Positions 1 to 7,305 of a DNA stretch of 64,000 nt are shown one piece after another. This stretch comes from Streptomyces nigrescens. Lineage in GTDB: Bacteria > Actinomycetota > Actinomycetes > Streptomycetales > Streptomycetaceae. The stretch is taken from positions 6,696,001-6,760,000 of the forward strand of contig AP026073.1 in NCBI GenBank assembly GCA_024349765.1, read 5' to 3'. Positions within the stretch are counted from its first letter, which is position 1. Each line of letters begins with the position of its first letter. A program made the translations under genes and the position numbers. A model generated the notes under the pieces. It saw only the letters and a program-made list of their open reading frames with translations, did not search any database and was not told where the DNA came from.

Positions 1-172
1 TCGCGGTGGCCCGTGCCACGCCCGAGAGCATCTTGTGCGCCTCCCGGACGTCCTCGATCGTGACCGGGATCGCGACGGGGGGCGTGACAGGGGGTAGTTC
101 GGCGTCGGTCTGTCCGGAGTCGGGGCGGGGCTCGTGCGGCGGACGCGGCGGATGAGGCGTATGAGCAGCCAT
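1..172 (-). CDS. ilvA: Threonine ammonia-lyase, N-terminal part (gene runs off the left edge)
   Basis: The minus strand reads an open frame from ATG at 172 to the edge of the window. After a Pro/His-rich leader of about 35 residues it gives VTIEDVREAHKMLSGVARATA, the usual start of the PLP-dependent threonine dehydratase fold in actinobacteria. The enzyme deaminates threonine to 2-oxobutanoate, a precursor for isoleucine and for propionyl-CoA. Only about 57 codons are visible, so the PLP lysine and any ACT regulatory domain cannot be checked, and a catabolic (TdcB-like) form is equally possible. The ribosome-binding site before the ATG is weak. The gene is divergent from the MarR gene at 337. 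Confidence 0.75.
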   Translation of the reverse strand, partial: MAAHTPHPPRPPHEPRPDSGQTDAELPPVTPPVAIPVTIEDVREAHKMLSGVARATA

Positions 173-336
173 ACCGCCAGTCTCGCAGTTCGACGGTGCG
201 CGGGCCCGCCCACCCACGGGCACCAACGAGGGGGACGGAGCGTTATCGGAATGGACGGCGCAGGTACGCCGTGCGCCGGGTCCGCGTACGCTGTCCTCCC
301 ATCCATACGCACTTCCATCGAAGCGAGCTCCCGGCC

Positions 337-837
337 ATGCCCACCTCTTCGGACATGACGACCCACACCGACCCCGCTCTCCTCGACGCGCTGCAGCACC
401 AAGTGGCCGTCTTCGCCCGCCGCGCCGAACAGAGCCGGCTCGGCGGCGTCGGGCAGGCGCGCAATTCCATGGACCGCGCCGCCTACCTGCTGCTCAACCG
501 CCTCGACCAGGAAGGCCCGATGGGCGTCAAGGCCCTGGCCGCCGGCATGGGCATCGACTCCTCGACGGTCACCCGGCAGGTCGCCCCGCTCGTCGACTCC
601 GGGCTCGTCAGCCGGGCCACCCACCCGGAGGACGGCCGCGCCGTGGTGCTCGAACTGTCCGAGCGCGGCCACGCCCGGCTGGACGAGGTGCGGGCCTCGC
701 GCCGTGCGCTGATGGCGCTGGTCACGGAGAAGTGGACCGACGAGGAGCGCGAGGCGTTCACGACGCTGCTGACCCGCTTCAACGTCTCCCTCTCCGACAT
801 CACCGCGTCCCTGACGCCCACGGGGCAGGCGTCCTGA
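337..837 (+). CDS. MarR-family transcriptional regulator
   Basis: A 166-residue protein with the MarR winged-helix layout. A helical N-terminus (LLDALQHQVAVFARRAEQ) is followed by the recognition segment GMGIDSSTVTRQVAPLVDSG around residues 70-90, the wing RATHPEDGRAVVLELSERG, and a C-terminal dimerisation helix. MarR proteins are dimeric repressors that release DNA on binding small phenolic or oxidant ligands. ATG 337 is preferred because the shared fold begins soon after it; ATG 355 is an alternative and the frame extends upstream without homology. It is divergent from the threonine ammonia-lyase gene, so it may control that promoter, but no dyad operator is evident between them. Confidence 0.85.
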   Translation: MPTSSDMTTHTDPALLDALQHQVAVFARRAEQSRLGGVGQARNSMDRAAYLLLNRLDQEGPMGVKALAAGMGIDSSTVTRQVAPLVDSGLVSRATHPEDGRAVVLELSERGHARLDEVRASRRALMALVTEKWTDEEREAFTTLLTRFNVSLSDITASLTPTGQAS

Positions 838-969
838 CACCAGCGGCAGCTCCGGCCGGCGGCACGCCACTGCCCGGCCGGCAGCCCGCCGCGTACCGGC
901 CGGCGACATACCGCGGCCCGGCGGCCGGTGACGCGCCCCGGCCCGGGCCCGGGTAAGTCGTCACGCCTC

Positions 970-998
970 TTGACCGGGTGGCCGCGCTGCCGTGCTAT
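970..998 (+). promoter_or_regulatory. Housekeeping-type promoter for the sigma-like gene
   Basis: TTGACC at 970-975 and TGCTAT at 993-998 are separated by exactly 17 bp. This is a good match to the Streptomyces HrdB-type consensus and is placed 42 bp before the GTG at 1040. A GGGAGG ribosome-binding site at 1030-1035 follows. No experimental start site is known from the sequence. Confidence 0.6.
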
Positions 999-1039
999 AG
1001 GAGCCCAGGGGGTCGGGCGTCCGTCATCCGGGAGGCGCG

Positions 1040-1513
1040 GTGCGAGAGCGGCGGCCGGTGCAGCAGCGCCGCCACGCCCGGGAGTTCGAGTCGTTCGTGG
1101 CGGGCGCGGCCGGACGGCTGTTCCGCGCCGCCACCCTCCTGACCGGCGAGCCCGCCGCCCATCCCGCCCCGGCCGCCGAGGAATTGCTGATCCACGCGCT
1201 GGCCCGGACGTACGCCGACTGGGACCGGCTGCGCGGCGAGGACCCGTACGAGCGCACCCGCCGGGAGCTCGCCGACCGTTTCGCCCGCACCGCCCGGCGG
1301 CACCGACGGCCGCGCGGCGGGCCGCTGGACCGGCTGACCCCGCAGGAACGCCTGGTCCTCGTGCTGCGGCTGCACGAAGGGGTGGCCGAGGAGCAGACCG
1401 CGGCCCAACTCGGCCTGCCCGCCGAGCGGATACGCGCGCTGTGCCGGCACGCCGTCGCCGCGCTTCGCAGCCACCGGCCGGTGCGCCGGGTCCGCGGCGG
1501 CGGGGCGCCATGA
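1040..1513 (+). CDS. ECF (SigE-family-like) sigma factor-like protein, divergent
   Basis: A 157-residue protein starting at GTG 1040 behind GGGAGG. The N-terminal FESFVAGAAGRLFRAATLLTG matches the start of SigE-family ECF sigma region 2, and LTPQERLVLVLRLHEGVAEEQTAA with LPAERIRALCRHAVAALR matches region 4. The middle is reduced: the acidic AED-L-Q motif of region 2.2 reads AAEELLIHALARTYADW, and the -10-reading helix (normally AYVRR-L-N) is PYERTRRELADRFAR. The protein is shorter than the family's usual 165-180 residues, so promoter recognition may be altered or lost. Its stop overlaps the start of the next, membrane-protein gene (ATGA), as in sigma/anti-sigma pairs. Confidence 0.6.
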   Translation: MRERRPVQQRRHAREFESFVAGAAGRLFRAATLLTGEPAAHPAPAAEELLIHALARTYADWDRLRGEDPYERTRRELADRFARTARRHRRPRGGPLDRLTPQERLVLVLRLHEGVAEEQTAAQLGLPAERIRALCRHAVAALRSHRPVRRVRGGGAP

Positions 1514-1794
1514 ACCTCTACCCCGAGGCCGCCGTGCCGGACCCGGGCGTCCCCGACCGCAAGGAGGCCGAGGCCCGGCGGATGCTGGCCGGGCTGCCAC
1601 TGCCGCCCGTACCGCCGGACCTGGCCGCCCGGGCCCTCGCCCGCGGCCGGCGGCTGCGCGCGCACCGCCGGCTGCGGCGCCGCCTCGGCTGGCTGCTGGC
1701 GCTGCTCGCCGTGGCGGCGCTGACCTGGACCGCCGCGGCCCAGCCCTGGGTCCCGCCGCCGTCCCGCACCACCCCTCCCGTCGAGGGGTGGTGA
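1510..1794 (+). CDS. Small single-pass membrane protein, possible partner of the sigma-like protein
   Basis: A 94-residue protein whose ATG overlaps the previous stop (ATGA at 1510-1513), implying translational coupling. An acidic/proline N-terminal half (cytoplasmic side) is followed by an Arg-rich stretch and one hydrophobic segment, LGWLLALLAVAALTWTAAA, near residues 58-78. There is no HxxxCxxC zinc anti-sigma motif, so it is not a recognisable ZAS-type anti-sigma factor. Position and topology fit an unusual membrane tether or anti-sigma factor for the protein at 1040, but that is inference from context only. Confidence 0.6.
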   Translation: MNLYPEAAVPDPGVPDRKEAEARRMLAGLPLPPVPPDLAARALARGRRLRAHRRLRRRLGWLLALLAVAALTWTAAAQPWVPPPSRTTPPVEGW

Positions 1795-1827
1795 CGGGCC
1801 CCTCCGGTTCGAGGGGTGGTGACGGGC
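1781..1827 (+). repeat. Direct repeat of about 18 bp at the end of the membrane-protein gene
   Basis: The string CGAGGGGTGGTGACGGGC occurs at 1782-1799, covering the stop codon, and again at 1810-1827 just downstream. It looks like a local duplication of the gene's 3' end. No hairpin terminator is obvious between this and the convergent metB gene. Confidence 0.6.
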
Positions 1828-1870
1828 AAGCGGCCGCACGAGGCAGCGCCCGGCGGCTATCGGCAGGGTG

Positions 1871-3031
1871 TCAGCCCAGCGCCTGCGCCAGGTCGGCCAG
1901 CAGGTCCTCGGCGGACTCGATGCCGACCGAGAGGCGCACGAGGTCGTTGGGGACCTCCAGCTGCGAGCCGGCCGTCGACGCGTGCGTCATCCGCCCCGGG
2001 TGCTCGATCAGCGACTCGACGCCGCCCAGCGACTCACCGAGGGTGAACAGCTGCGACCGGTTGCAGACCTCGATGGCGGCCTGCTCCCCGCCCGCGACCT
2101 GGAACGACACCATGCCGCCGAACGACCGCATCTGCTTGGCCGCGACCTCGTGCCCCGGGTGCTCGGACAGGCCCGGGTAGTAGACCCGGGTCACCTTGTT
2201 GTGGGAGGTCAGCAGCTCCGCGATCCGCTCGGCGTTGGAGCTGTGCCGGTCCATCCGTACGGCGAGGGTCTTGATGCCGCGCATCACCAGCCACGAGTCG
2301 AACGGGCCGGCGACCGCGCCCATCGCGTTCTGGTGGTAGGCGAGTTCCTCACCGAGGGTGTCGTCGTTGACGACCAGGGCGCCGCCGACCACGTCCGAGT
2401 GGCCGCCCATGTACTTGGTCGTGGAGTAGACCACCACGTCCGCGCCGAGGGCGAGCGGCTGCTGGAGGTAGGGGCTGGCGAAGGTGTTGTCGACGACGAG
2501 CCGGACCCCGGCGTCCCGCGAGACGGCGGCCAGCGCCTCGATGTCGCTGATGCCGAGCAGCGGGTTGCTGGGCGTCTCCACCCAGATCAGCTTCGTACGG
2601 GGGCGCAGGGCCTCGCGCACCGCCCGCGGGTCGGAGGTGTCGGCCACCGACCACTCCACGCCCCACCGCTCGACGACCTTGGAGATCAGCCGGAACGTTC
2701 CGCCATAGGCGTCGTTGGGGATGATGATGTGGTCACCGGGGACCAGCAGGGTGCGCAGCAGGGTGTCCTCGGCCGCGAGGCCGGAGGCGAAGGCGAGCCC
2801 GCGGCGTCCGCCGTCGAGCGCGGCGAGGTTCTCCTCCAGGGCGGTACGGGTCGGGTTGGCGCTGCGGCTGTATTCGTAACCGCCGCGCAGCCCGCCCACA
2901 CCGTCCTGCTTGTAAGTGGATACCTGGTAGATGGGCGGAACCACCGCGCCGGTCGTCGGGTCGGGTTCCTGACCTGCGTGGATGGCAAGGGTTTCGAAAT
3001 GCTGGTGGCGCTGTTCGCGCTGATCGCTCAT
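1871..3031 (-). CDS. metB: Cystathionine gamma-synthase / gamma-lyase family PLP enzyme
   Basis: A 386-residue Cys/Met-metabolism PLP enzyme. The PLP lysine is Lys206 in YSTTKYMGGHSDVVGG; other family marks are YEYSRSANPTR near the start, the cofactor-stacking FASGLAAEDTLL region, VETPSNPLLGISD and SLGGVESLIEHP near the C-terminus. It condenses O-acyl-homoserine with cysteine to cystathionine in methionine synthesis. The family cannot be split from cystathionine gamma-lyase by motifs alone, and actinobacterial members can do both. ATG 3031 (MSDQREQRHQHFETLA) is chosen because homology starts there; the frame extends 29 codons upstream without support. It stands alone, convergent with the gene at 1510. 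Confidence 0.9.
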   Translation of the reverse strand: MSDQREQRHQHFETLAIHAGQEPDPTTGAVVPPIYQVSTYKQDGVGGLRGGYEYSRSANPTRTALEENLAALDGGRRGLAFASGLAAEDTLLRTLLVPGDHIIIPNDAYGGTFRLISKVVERWGVEWSVADTSDPRAVREALRPRTKLIWVETPSNPLLGISDIEALAAVSRDAGVRLVVDNTFASPYLQQPLALGADVVVYSTTKYMGGHSDVVGGALVVNDDTLGEELAYHQNAMGAVAGPFDSWLVMRGIKTLAVRMDRHSSNAERIAELLTSHNKVTRVYYPGLSEHPGHEVAAKQMRSFGGMVSFQVAGGEQAAIEVCNRSQLFTLGESLGGVESLIEHPGRMTHASTAGSQLEVPNDLVRLSVGIESAEDLLADLAQALG

Positions 3032-3245
3032 GCCTGCCGAGGGTAGTCGGCCGCGCGGCCGGCGTTCCCGGAACTTTCTGGTTCGCTTGTTAGTGGATAC
3101 GTACGAGGGGTCGCACACTGGTTCCCGCCACGCCCCCTCCGCCCCGCCCGACGCCCCCGAACCGCCGCCGCCACAGCCACAGCCACAGCCACCGCCACCA
3201 TCACCCGTTGTTCACCACAGGCACAGGACACAGGACACACACCCC

Positions 3246-4376
3246 ATGGACGCTCTGCTGGTTCTCCTCGCCGCGCTCGCGCTGGGCGGCCTCGTCTTCC
3301 TGCCCTGGATGCGCCGCCGGCGGGCCGGTCGGCAAACCCGGCAGGGGCTCGCGGTGGCCTCCGACCCGATGGCGGGCTACGGCTTCGTCCCGCTGGAGGA
3401 GCTCGACGTACGGCTGCCCGGCCCGGACCGGGAGCTGGAGGACGCGCTGGACGCGGTCCGGCGTACGCACGACTGGCGCCCGGCGGCCGAGCTGCTGAAG
3501 TCCACCGGTGACGACTGGGAGCGCCGCTGGCAGCGGGTGCAGACGCTGGCCGGCGCGGCCGCGTTCGAGCTGGCCGCGGGCGGGCCGGCGCAGGAGGGCG
3601 GGCGACGGACCGGCGGCATCTGGCTGCGCACCTGGCGCTCGGAGGCGCCGAAGGACCCCGGCGGCGCCGAGACGCACGCCCAGTTCCTCGTCGTCCAGGC
3701 GCTGCGCGACCCCGGCTCGCAGGACTTCCGGATGATCCTGGAGGAGGCCCGTACGGTCTGCCGGGAGGCCGGCCTGCTGGCACCGGGCAGCCCGATCCCG
3801 TACATCATCGAGCTGGCCGTGGCCCGCGGCCTGCACGACCGGCCCGCCGACTACGAGGAGCTGTGGTCCGAGGCCGCCCGGCGCGCCCCGCACCACATGG
3901 GCGCCCACCTCGCGGCGCTCCCCTACTGGTCCCAGAAGTGGCACGGCTCCCGCACGGAGGCCGAGGCGTTCGCCGAACGCTCCGCGGCCGGCGCACCCAC
4001 CGGCTCCCTCCTCCCGGCCCTCCCGCTCTTCGCGGTCTACGAGCACCTGCCCGAGGCCAACATGGTCCGCAGCCTGTACCAGAGCGCGGTCGTCGAGCGC
4101 GCCATCGAGGGCGCCCACTTCGCCCTCCGCGAGGCCCCGGCCGACCACCCCATGGCCCCGCACGTCCGGCACCTGCTCGTCTGGTTCCTGGTACGCGCCG
4201 AGCGCTACGCCGAGGCCATGGAGCAGCTGCGCCTGGTCGACGGCCACGTGGGCGCCGTGCCGTGGTCGTACGGCCGCAGCCCGGCCGCCGAGTACGCCGC
4301 CTACCGCGCCCTGGCCATCGCCGGCTGGGAACAACTGGGCGGCACATCGACCGGCTTCCCCCAGGACCGCCCGTAA
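3246..4376 (+). CDS. Membrane-anchored protein of unknown function
   Basis: A 376-residue protein with one N-terminal transmembrane helix ([19 protein letters not shown], residues 3-21) followed by Arg-rich residues, which places the bulk in the cytoplasm. The remainder is an alpha-helical, TPR-like repeat domain, with helix pairs such as [28 protein letters not shown] and [15 protein letters not shown] recognise it only as a conserved streptomycete hypothetical protein. There are no catalytic motifs. It is divergent from metB; the leader at 3166-3205 contains a short CCACAG repeat. Confidence 0.75.
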   Translation: MDALLVLLAALALGGLVFLPWMRRRRAGRQTRQGLAVASDPMAGYGFVPLEELDVRLPGPDRELEDALDAVRRTHDWRPAAELLKSTGDDWERRWQRVQTLAGAAAFELAAGGPAQEGGRRTGGIWLRTWRSEAPKDPGGAETHAQFLVVQALRDPGSQDFRMILEEARTVCREAGLLAPGSPIPYIIELAVARGLHDRPADYEELWSEAARRAPHHMGAHLAALPYWSQKWHGSRTEAEAFAERSAAGAPTGSLLPALPLFAVYEHLPEANMVRSLYQSAVVERAIEGAHFALREAPADHPMAPHVRHLLVWFLVRAERYAEAMEQLRLVDGHVGAVPWSYGRSPAAEYAAYRALAIAGWEQLGGTSTGFPQDRP

Positions 4377-4696
4377 ACGCAACGGGGCGGCCCTGGGGAG
4401 GCCCGCAACGCGACCGCGAGCCGTCCCGCCCACCCGCGACCGCATCCCCGAGGCGTCCCGCACACCCGCGACCGCACCCGCGAGGCACCGACACGGCCGC
4501 GAACGCGAGACGGCCCGCCCCGCCCGGATCACGACCGGGCGGCACCCTGCACACACTCCGGACACCCCGCACACCCCGCACACCCCGGAATGCGACCGCG
4601 CCCGCCGACGTTGACGCAAGGGCCGACCACGAACCGCTCCCTCCCGAACCGCTCCCTCCCGAACTGGCACCTCCCGCCCTCCCTGGAGCCGCTCCC
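4377..4696. repeat. Intergenic region with short direct repeats, no gene
   Basis: About 320 bp between the membrane-protein gene and msrA. It contains loosely repeated GCACACCCGCGACCGC-type units (about 4430-4490), ACACCCCGC repeated three times (about 4555-4590) and a doubled CCGCTCCCTCCCGAA (about 4637-4665). Frames crossing it show no protein-family similarity that I recognise, and no strong promoter is visible. Confidence 0.5.
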
Positions 4697-5413
4697 ATGC
4701 TCTTCTCCCGCTTCAAGAACCAGCTCCCGACCCCCGAGGAAGCACTCGGGGGCCGCCCCGAGCCGGCCTTCGCCGTCCCCGAGCGGCACACCGTCCTCGG
4801 CAACCCGCTCCTGGGCCCGTACCCGGAGGGCCTGGAGATCGCCGACTTCGGCCTGGGCTGCTTCTGGGGCGCCGAGCGGAAGTTCTGGCAGACCGAGGGC
4901 GTCTGGACCACCCTCGTCGGCTACCAGGGCGGCCACACCCCGAACCCCACCTACGAAGAGGTCTGCAGCGGCCACACCGGCCACACCGAGGCCGTCCGCG
5001 TCGTCTACGACCCGGCAGTGGTCCCCTACACGTCCCTCCTGAAGCTCTTCTGGGAGTCCCACGACCCCACCCAGGGCTTCCGCCAGGGCAACGACGTCGG
5101 CACCCAGTACCGCTCCGCCATCTACACCCACTCCCCCGCCCAACAACAGGCCGCCGAAGCCTCCCGCGACGCCTACCGCACCGTCCTCCACAACTCCGGC
5201 TACACCGACATCACCACCGAAATCCTCCCCGCCGACACCACCCGCCCCTTCTACCCGGCGGAGGCGTACCACCAGCAGTACTTGGACAAGAACCCGGGCG
5301 GGTACTGCGGGATCGGGGGGACGGGGGTCAAACTCAGTGCCCCGTCGGAGACGAACTGGGGTCGGTCGTGCCCGACGGGGATCGCACCCGCCCCGGACGT
5401 CACCGAGCAGTAG
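4697..5413 (+). CDS. msrA: Peptide-methionine (S)-S-oxide reductase MsrA, with a C-terminal insert
   Basis: A 238-residue MsrA that reduces methionine-S-sulfoxide in oxidised proteins using thioredoxin. The catalytic cysteine is in [15 protein letters not shown] (about residue 55); [25 protein letters not shown] and [23 protein letters not shown] are family blocks. The C-terminal resolving region reads [10 protein letters not shown], then 12 residues [12 protein letters not shown], then [15 protein letters not shown]. In the homologs I remember, GTGV runs directly into SCP, so this looks like an in-frame 36-bp insert between the two recycling cysteines. The ATG follows a TGGAG ribosome-binding site. 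Confidence 0.9.
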   Translation: MLFSRFKNQLPTPEEALGGRPEPAFAVPERHTVLGNPLLGPYPEGLEIADFGLGCFWGAERKFWQTEGVWTTLVGYQGGHTPNPTYEEVCSGHTGHTEAVRVVYDPAVVPYTSLLKLFWESHDPTQGFRQGNDVGTQYRSAIYTHSPAQQQAAEASRDAYRTVLHNSGYTDITTEILPADTTRPFYPAEAYHQQYLDKNPGGYCGIGGTGVKLSAPSETNWGRSCPTGIAPAPDVTEQ

Positions 5414-5505
5414 AAAGCTCCAGGCGGAGGTGGTCCCGCAGGTCCGGGCCGGGCGGGTGGCCGTCCGGCCTCTCCCTCACTCGTTCGAGCGGAGGGAGAG
5501 GACTC

Positions 5506-5910
5506 ATGCCCGATACGCTGACCAACGGGACCAGAATCACGCCCATGGGAGTAGCCATGACCACCTCCGCCGCTGGGCAGCCACTCATTCCGCAGCCTCC
5601 TGCCACGGTTGCCGCGCTCCGGCAGGCCATCAGTCAGATCGCGCCGGCAGCGTTGCCGGCCTTCACGCGGGAGCTCGACCAAGCGGCCGACCAGTCCCGG
5701 CAGGGCTCCGATCTGGCACCGCTCCAGCGGTTCATCGCCCAGTGGGCCGTCTACGTCCACATCCAGCGTCGCCCCGACGCGGCAGCGGACCTCCGCCGCT
5801 GGGAGGACGCTGCCGAATCGGGCGACGCGACTCAGGCGCGGAAGGCCGCCTCCGAGATCGGCCGCATCCTGGACGAAGCCCACGCCGCCATCGGCCTCTC
5901 CGCCCGGTGA
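5506..5910 (+). CDS. DUF6247-like small protein, putative antitoxin of a pair
   Basis: A 134-residue protein. ATG 5506 is chosen because a strong GGAGGGAGAGG site (about 5490-5500) lies just upstream; ATG 5545 or 5557 is also possible. The core, PPATVAALRQAISQIAP through FTRELDQAADQSRQGSDL, FIAQWAVYVHIQRRPDA and ASEIGRILDEAHAAIG, is all-helical and matches small streptomycete proteins I associate with DUF6247. The family has no established function. The 4-nt overlap with the next gene (GTGA at 5907-5910) and that gene's RelE-like pattern suggest the antitoxin half of a type II module. This is inference. Confidence 0.55.
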   Translation: MPDTLTNGTRITPMGVAMTTSAAGQPLIPQPPATVAALRQAISQIAPAALPAFTRELDQAADQSRQGSDLAPLQRFIAQWAVYVHIQRRPDAAADLRRWEDAAESGDATQARKAASEIGRILDEAHAAIGLSAR

Positions 5911-6179
5911 GCGCCGACTGGCGCTGGGAGTACGACCCCGACCACGAGCATGTAGCAGGCGGCATCCCCGTTCGCGTGGTGGCGGAGGTGGAACGTCTGA
6001 CCGGCCAGCTCGTCGACCTGGCACGTACGGGCGTCGACCTCAGCGGCATCGGCAACGGTCCCCGACCGGGCGGTCTGCGCCGCATGGACGCCGCCGGCGG
6101 CTGGTTTTACTTCCTGGTGGCACCGCGTGCGCAGCTGATCATCGTCGTCCGCATCGTGCCGCCGTTCGACGCGCTGTAG
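5907..6179 (+). CDS. Small RelE/ParE-like protein, putative toxin partner
   Basis: A 90-residue protein beginning at GTG 5907 inside the stop of the previous gene. Its predicted order is short beta (WRWEYDP), two helices (VVAEVERLTGQLVDLARTG), then a beta-rich C-terminus (GGLRRMDAAGGWFYFLVAPRAQLIIVVRIVPPF). This resembles the RelE/ParE toxin fold, in which the GLRR-x-GWFY-strand segment packs into the sheet. No catalytic residue can be assigned by eye. It may be a ribosome-dependent or gyrase-directed toxin, or an inactive relative. It contains the rare codon TTT. Confidence 0.5.
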   Translation: MSADWRWEYDPDHEHVAGGIPVRVVAEVERLTGQLVDLARTGVDLSGIGNGPRPGGLRRMDAAGGWFYFLVAPRAQLIIVVRIVPPFDAL

Positions 6180-6403
6180 CCGTCATCACTGCCCCTCTCG
6201 CGCGCCAGGGGCTACCTGGCACGCGACCCGCCGGCGTGGGGAGCGGGGGTGAACCCGGGCGTCTTCCTCCGTCGCGCGTGCCTGGATGCAGAAAGCGCCA
6301 GCTCCCTCACAACCTGACGTTGCTCGGCCTCCGGAGGGCCGGGTCCCGACCTGAGCAATGTGCAGGCGTCCGGGGACCGCTGCGGTATGTACGTGACGCG
6401 CAG

Positions 6404-7057
6404 TCAGCTACCGGCACGCGGTGCGCCGTGCCAACGCCAGTCCGTGCGGCGCGGGCGATCGGGAGTATCGAGGCGGCCGGTGGCCCACAGCAGGGTTGAC
6501 CACGGGGTGCCGGTGAGGGGTACGTCAGGGAAGAGGCGTGCGAGAGCTCGCTCGCTCAAGTCCTGCGGGGGCTCGTACGCGCGGTGCAGGCCCTGAGCGA
6601 TGTCGTGGGTGTGGACGAGGGTCTCGACGACGCCCATCGCCGCGAATCCCTCCGGGTCGGAGGCGCCGAAGACATGCGGGGCCAAGGTCGTGGGAGCCGC
6701 GGTGTCGACGGCGGCTGCGAGCAGGCCGCCGCAGGCCGTCACCACGGTCAGGAGTCCCTCGGGTCCCGCGTCCTCGTCGCCGAAGATGACATTGGCCGGC
6801 CCGTCGGGTCGGTCACGGGAGATGCGCAGTGGCACGCGTGGTACGTCCATCGGCTGCGCGAGGCCGAACCGCAGTGCGTAGGTGAGCAGATCGTCCGCGA
6901 GGTGTTCCAGGGTCTCCCAGCATGTCCACTCCAGGCTGCCGGCCCTGACCTGCCATTGGGCCGCGGGGACGCCGGTGAGGGTATCGACGCAGTGGGCGAC
7001 GGCTCGGCGCACATGGCTCCCGCTCACCAGCACTTGCGGTTCGACGGACGGTGGCAT
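6404..7057 (-). CDS. DinB/mycothiol-dependent isomerase-like protein
   Basis: A 217-residue protein of the DinB-like four-helix family common in mycothiol-producing actinobacteria. Metal-ligand-type histidines are seen in WTCWETLEHLADDLLTYALRF (about residues 43-63) and in VVETLVHTHDIAQGLHRAY (about 143-161), the usual H/HxxxH spacing of the maleylpyruvate isomerase N-domain. Members use mycothiol or unknown thiols as co-substrate; the substrate here cannot be predicted. It is divergent from the glycosyltransferase gene at 7306, with repeats in the shared intergenic region. Confidence 0.75.
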   Translation of the reverse strand: MPPSVEPQVLVSGSHVRRAVAHCVDTLTGVPAAQWQVRAGSLEWTCWETLEHLADDLLTYALRFGLAQPMDVPRVPLRISRDRPDGPANVIFGDEDAGPEGLLTVVTACGGLLAAAVDTAAPTTLAPHVFGASDPEGFAAMGVVETLVHTHDIAQGLHRAYEPPQDLSERALARLFPDVPLTGTPWSTLLWATGRLDTPDRPRRTDWRWHGAPRAGS

Positions 7058-7119
7058 GCGGGAAGCCTACAAGGCCGGGCTGACAGCGCCCCAGGATCCC
7101 GGCTCTCTGACGTGACGGG

Positions 7120-7272
7120 GGCTGGGGCTGTGACTGGGGCTGTGACTGGGACTGCGACTGGCGCTGCGACGAGGAGTGCGACCTGCGCAAGTCGGGTGTG
7201 CCGGCGGCTCGTTGGCCGGTTCGGCACTGGGGCAGCGAAAGCGAAAGGGAAAGGGAAAGAGAAAAGAAGATG
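7120..7272. repeat. 12-bp tandem repeats followed by a polypurine tract
   Basis: About 7120-7172 holds four imperfect 12-bp units of the type GGGGCTGTGACT. From about 7229 to 7272 the plus strand is nearly all purine, with repeated GAAAGG-type units ending just before the -35 of the glycosyltransferase promoter. Both stretches lie between the divergent genes at 7057 and 7306. The A-rich purine run is unusual at this GC content. Confidence 0.6.
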
Positions 7273-7299
7273 GACGAGACGGTTCGTCTCGTTTAGCGT
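7271..7299 (+). promoter_or_regulatory. Promoter with embedded repressor operator for the glycosyltransferase
   Basis: TGGACG (7271-7276), 17 bp, then TAGCGT (7294-7299) places the start point at or beside the ATG at 7306, predicting a leaderless message. Between the two hexamers lies the dyad ACGAGACG-GTT-CGTCTCGT (7274-7292), with perfect 8-bp arms of the kind bound by TetR-family repressors. A protein on this dyad would occlude RNA polymerase. No TetR gene lies next to it. Confidence 0.6.
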
Positions 7300-7305
7300 G
7301 GGGGG

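Noticed and set aside
483-1511. Long minus-strand open frame (342 codons)
   Set aside because: Arg/Ala/Gly/Pro-only composition, overlaps the MarR and sigma-like genes that have family motifs; a GC-rich shadow.
1868-3046. Plus-strand frame of 392 codons opposite metB
   Set aside because: Antisense to a gene with complete cystathionine gamma-synthase motifs; no ribosome-binding site or family similarity.
3201-4670. 489-codon minus-strand frame across the membrane-protein gene
   Set aside because: Shadow of the plus-strand gene; composition Arg/Gly/Ala with no motifs.
5350-5400. tRNA-like 3' part on the minus strand at the msrA end (GGTGCGATCCCC-type T-arm)
   Set aside because: The bases encode the normal MsrA C-terminus, and no acceptor stem, anticodon arm or CCA can be assembled.
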